From Teredinibacter haidensis (GTDB lineage Bacteria; Pseudomonadota; Gammaproteobacteria; Pseudomonadales; Cellvibrionaceae): a DNA stretch of 64,000 bases. Of the stretch, positions 63,553 to 64,000 are shown piece by piece. The stretch's first letter is position 1, and each line of letters begins with the position of its first letter. Where the stretch lies: assembly GCF_014211975.1 (NCBI RefSeq), contig NZ_CP060084.1, positions 868,001 through 932,000 on the forward strand, in the 5' to 3' direction. The notes below the pieces were generated by a model. It was not told the origin of the DNA. It was given only the letters and a program-made list of their open reading frames with translations, and ran no database searches. The translations under genes and the position numbers were made by a program.

Positions 63553-64000
63553 CTTTACCCTTTTTTATTGGTTTGATACTGGCAGGTCACGTCTATGCGG
63601 GGCCGGAAGGCGGTGAAATTGTGGGTGGTGCTGGGACGATTAATCACTCGGGTACTACCACGACGATCAATCAAAATACCGATCTAATGGCCATAGACTG
63701 GCAAAGCTTCGATGTTAATAGTAATGAGCGCGTTCAATATATTCAGCCCGATAGTTCGTCGGTATCGTTAAACCGTATTATGAGTAACTCAGCGTCTCAT
63801 ATTAATGGCCGGGTAGATGCCAACGGCCATCTTATTTTTGTAAACCCGCACGGAATTATGTTTGGCGAAAACTCGGTAATTAATGCCGGTGGTATTCTGG
63901 CCAGCGGTTTGTCGATAAACCCTAACGATTTTATGAATGGCGCCACAACTTTTAGTGCGGTCGATGGCGCCGAAGGTTTTGTTATTAACTCGGGGACATT
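63489..64000 (+). CDS. Filamentous-haemagglutinin-type exoprotein (two-partner secretion), N-terminal part
   Basis: This frame is open from ATG 63489 to the window end, 170 codons. TAGGA lies 9 bases upstream. A signal peptide (PLPFFIGLILAGHVYA) is followed by the TPS domain: EIVGGAGTINHSGTTTTINQ, MAIDWQSFDVNSNERVQYIQ, NGRVDANGHLIFVNPHGIMF. NPHGI corresponds to the conserved NPNGI motif. Such proteins are exported by a TpsB/FhaC partner and form beta-helices at the surface in adhesion or contact inhibition. The partner gene is not in the window. The C-terminal content is unknown. Confidence 0.9.
   Translation, partial: MSRATPLRSPNSPLIKSFKRAPLPFFIGLILAGHVYAGPEGGEIVGGAGTINHSGTTTTINQNTDLMAIDWQSFDVNSNERVQYIQPDSSSVSLNRIMSNSASHINGRVDANGHLIFVNPHGIMFGENSVINAGGILASGLSINPNDFMNGATTFSAVDGAEGFVINSGT

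Noticed and set aside
1..64000. CRISPR array or cas genes
   Set aside because: No regularly spaced repeat array and no Cas protein motifs were found. The only Cas4-like motifs are in the RecB-like domain of the helicase fusion, which is not a Cas gene.

Overview
The window most likely comes from a polysaccharide-degrading gammaproteobacterium of the Cellvibrio/Saccharophagus/Teredinibacter type. The chromosomal backbone reads recA(3' part)-recX ... alaS-lysC-csrA-tRNA-Ser(GCU), a gammaproteobacterial order. The window also carries a CBM2-polySer-CBM10-polySer-GH5 cellulase and a CBM35-GH26 mannanase lipoprotein, and long poly-serine linkers are typical of that group. The genus assignment is inference.

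Region 1 (1-16521) is a heavy-metal island. Two paralogous CzcCBA-type RND efflux operons lie on the minus strand (about 1-6365 and 8621-16065). The second is headed by a CDF transporter. Between them sits an FTR1-family permease with a cytochrome c domain, resembling the lead permease PbrT. A CadR/PbrR-like MerR regulator (16123-16521) is divergent from the CDF operon. Two MerR-type promoters with 19-bp spacers (8540-8570 and 16074-16104) tie the permease and the CDF-czc operon into one probable regulon.

Region 2 (16800-33400) is a defence island. It holds an HTH/AbiEii-like nucleotidyltransferase/PP2C-like cluster behind a palindromic operator and a two-part protein of unknown function. Next come a small PD-(D/E)xK-like nuclease and a complete pPIWI-RE three-gene module: HTH-zinc ribbon-REase, DinG-type helicase and PIWI protein, with overlapping or abutting genes. 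The module has a perfect 40-bp dyad plus a direct repeat upstream. A large RecB-like/RNase H-like/SF1 helicase fusion follows. The island ends at 34195/34196, where an N-terminally truncated recA begins. The whole left half of the window therefore appears to be inserted in recA, or to have displaced its 3' part.

Region 3 (34196-50822) is the backbone: recX, alaS, lysC, csrA and tRNA-Ser. It is interrupted between recX and alaS by about 10.8 kb holding GH26 and GH5 enzymes, a small conserved protein, decayed DNA with a GH26 echo, an amber-interrupted toxin-like gene with a frameshifted lipoprotein, and housekeeping genes (YheT-like hydrolase, M23 peptidase, Trm112-like, HIT protein).

Region 4 (50823-64000) is accessory DNA downstream of the tRNA. 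It contains an integrase fused by deletion to a DNA methyltransferase remnant, an IS3-type remnant, and a tandemly duplicated effector/partner module with an orphan effector C-terminus and a hairpin repeat. It ends with a second large tandem duplication of lipoprotein beta-propeller genes leading into a two-partner-secretion (filamentous haemagglutinin-type) exoprotein that runs off the window. Small degenerating genes with single in-frame amber codons or frameshifts recur through regions 3 and 4.
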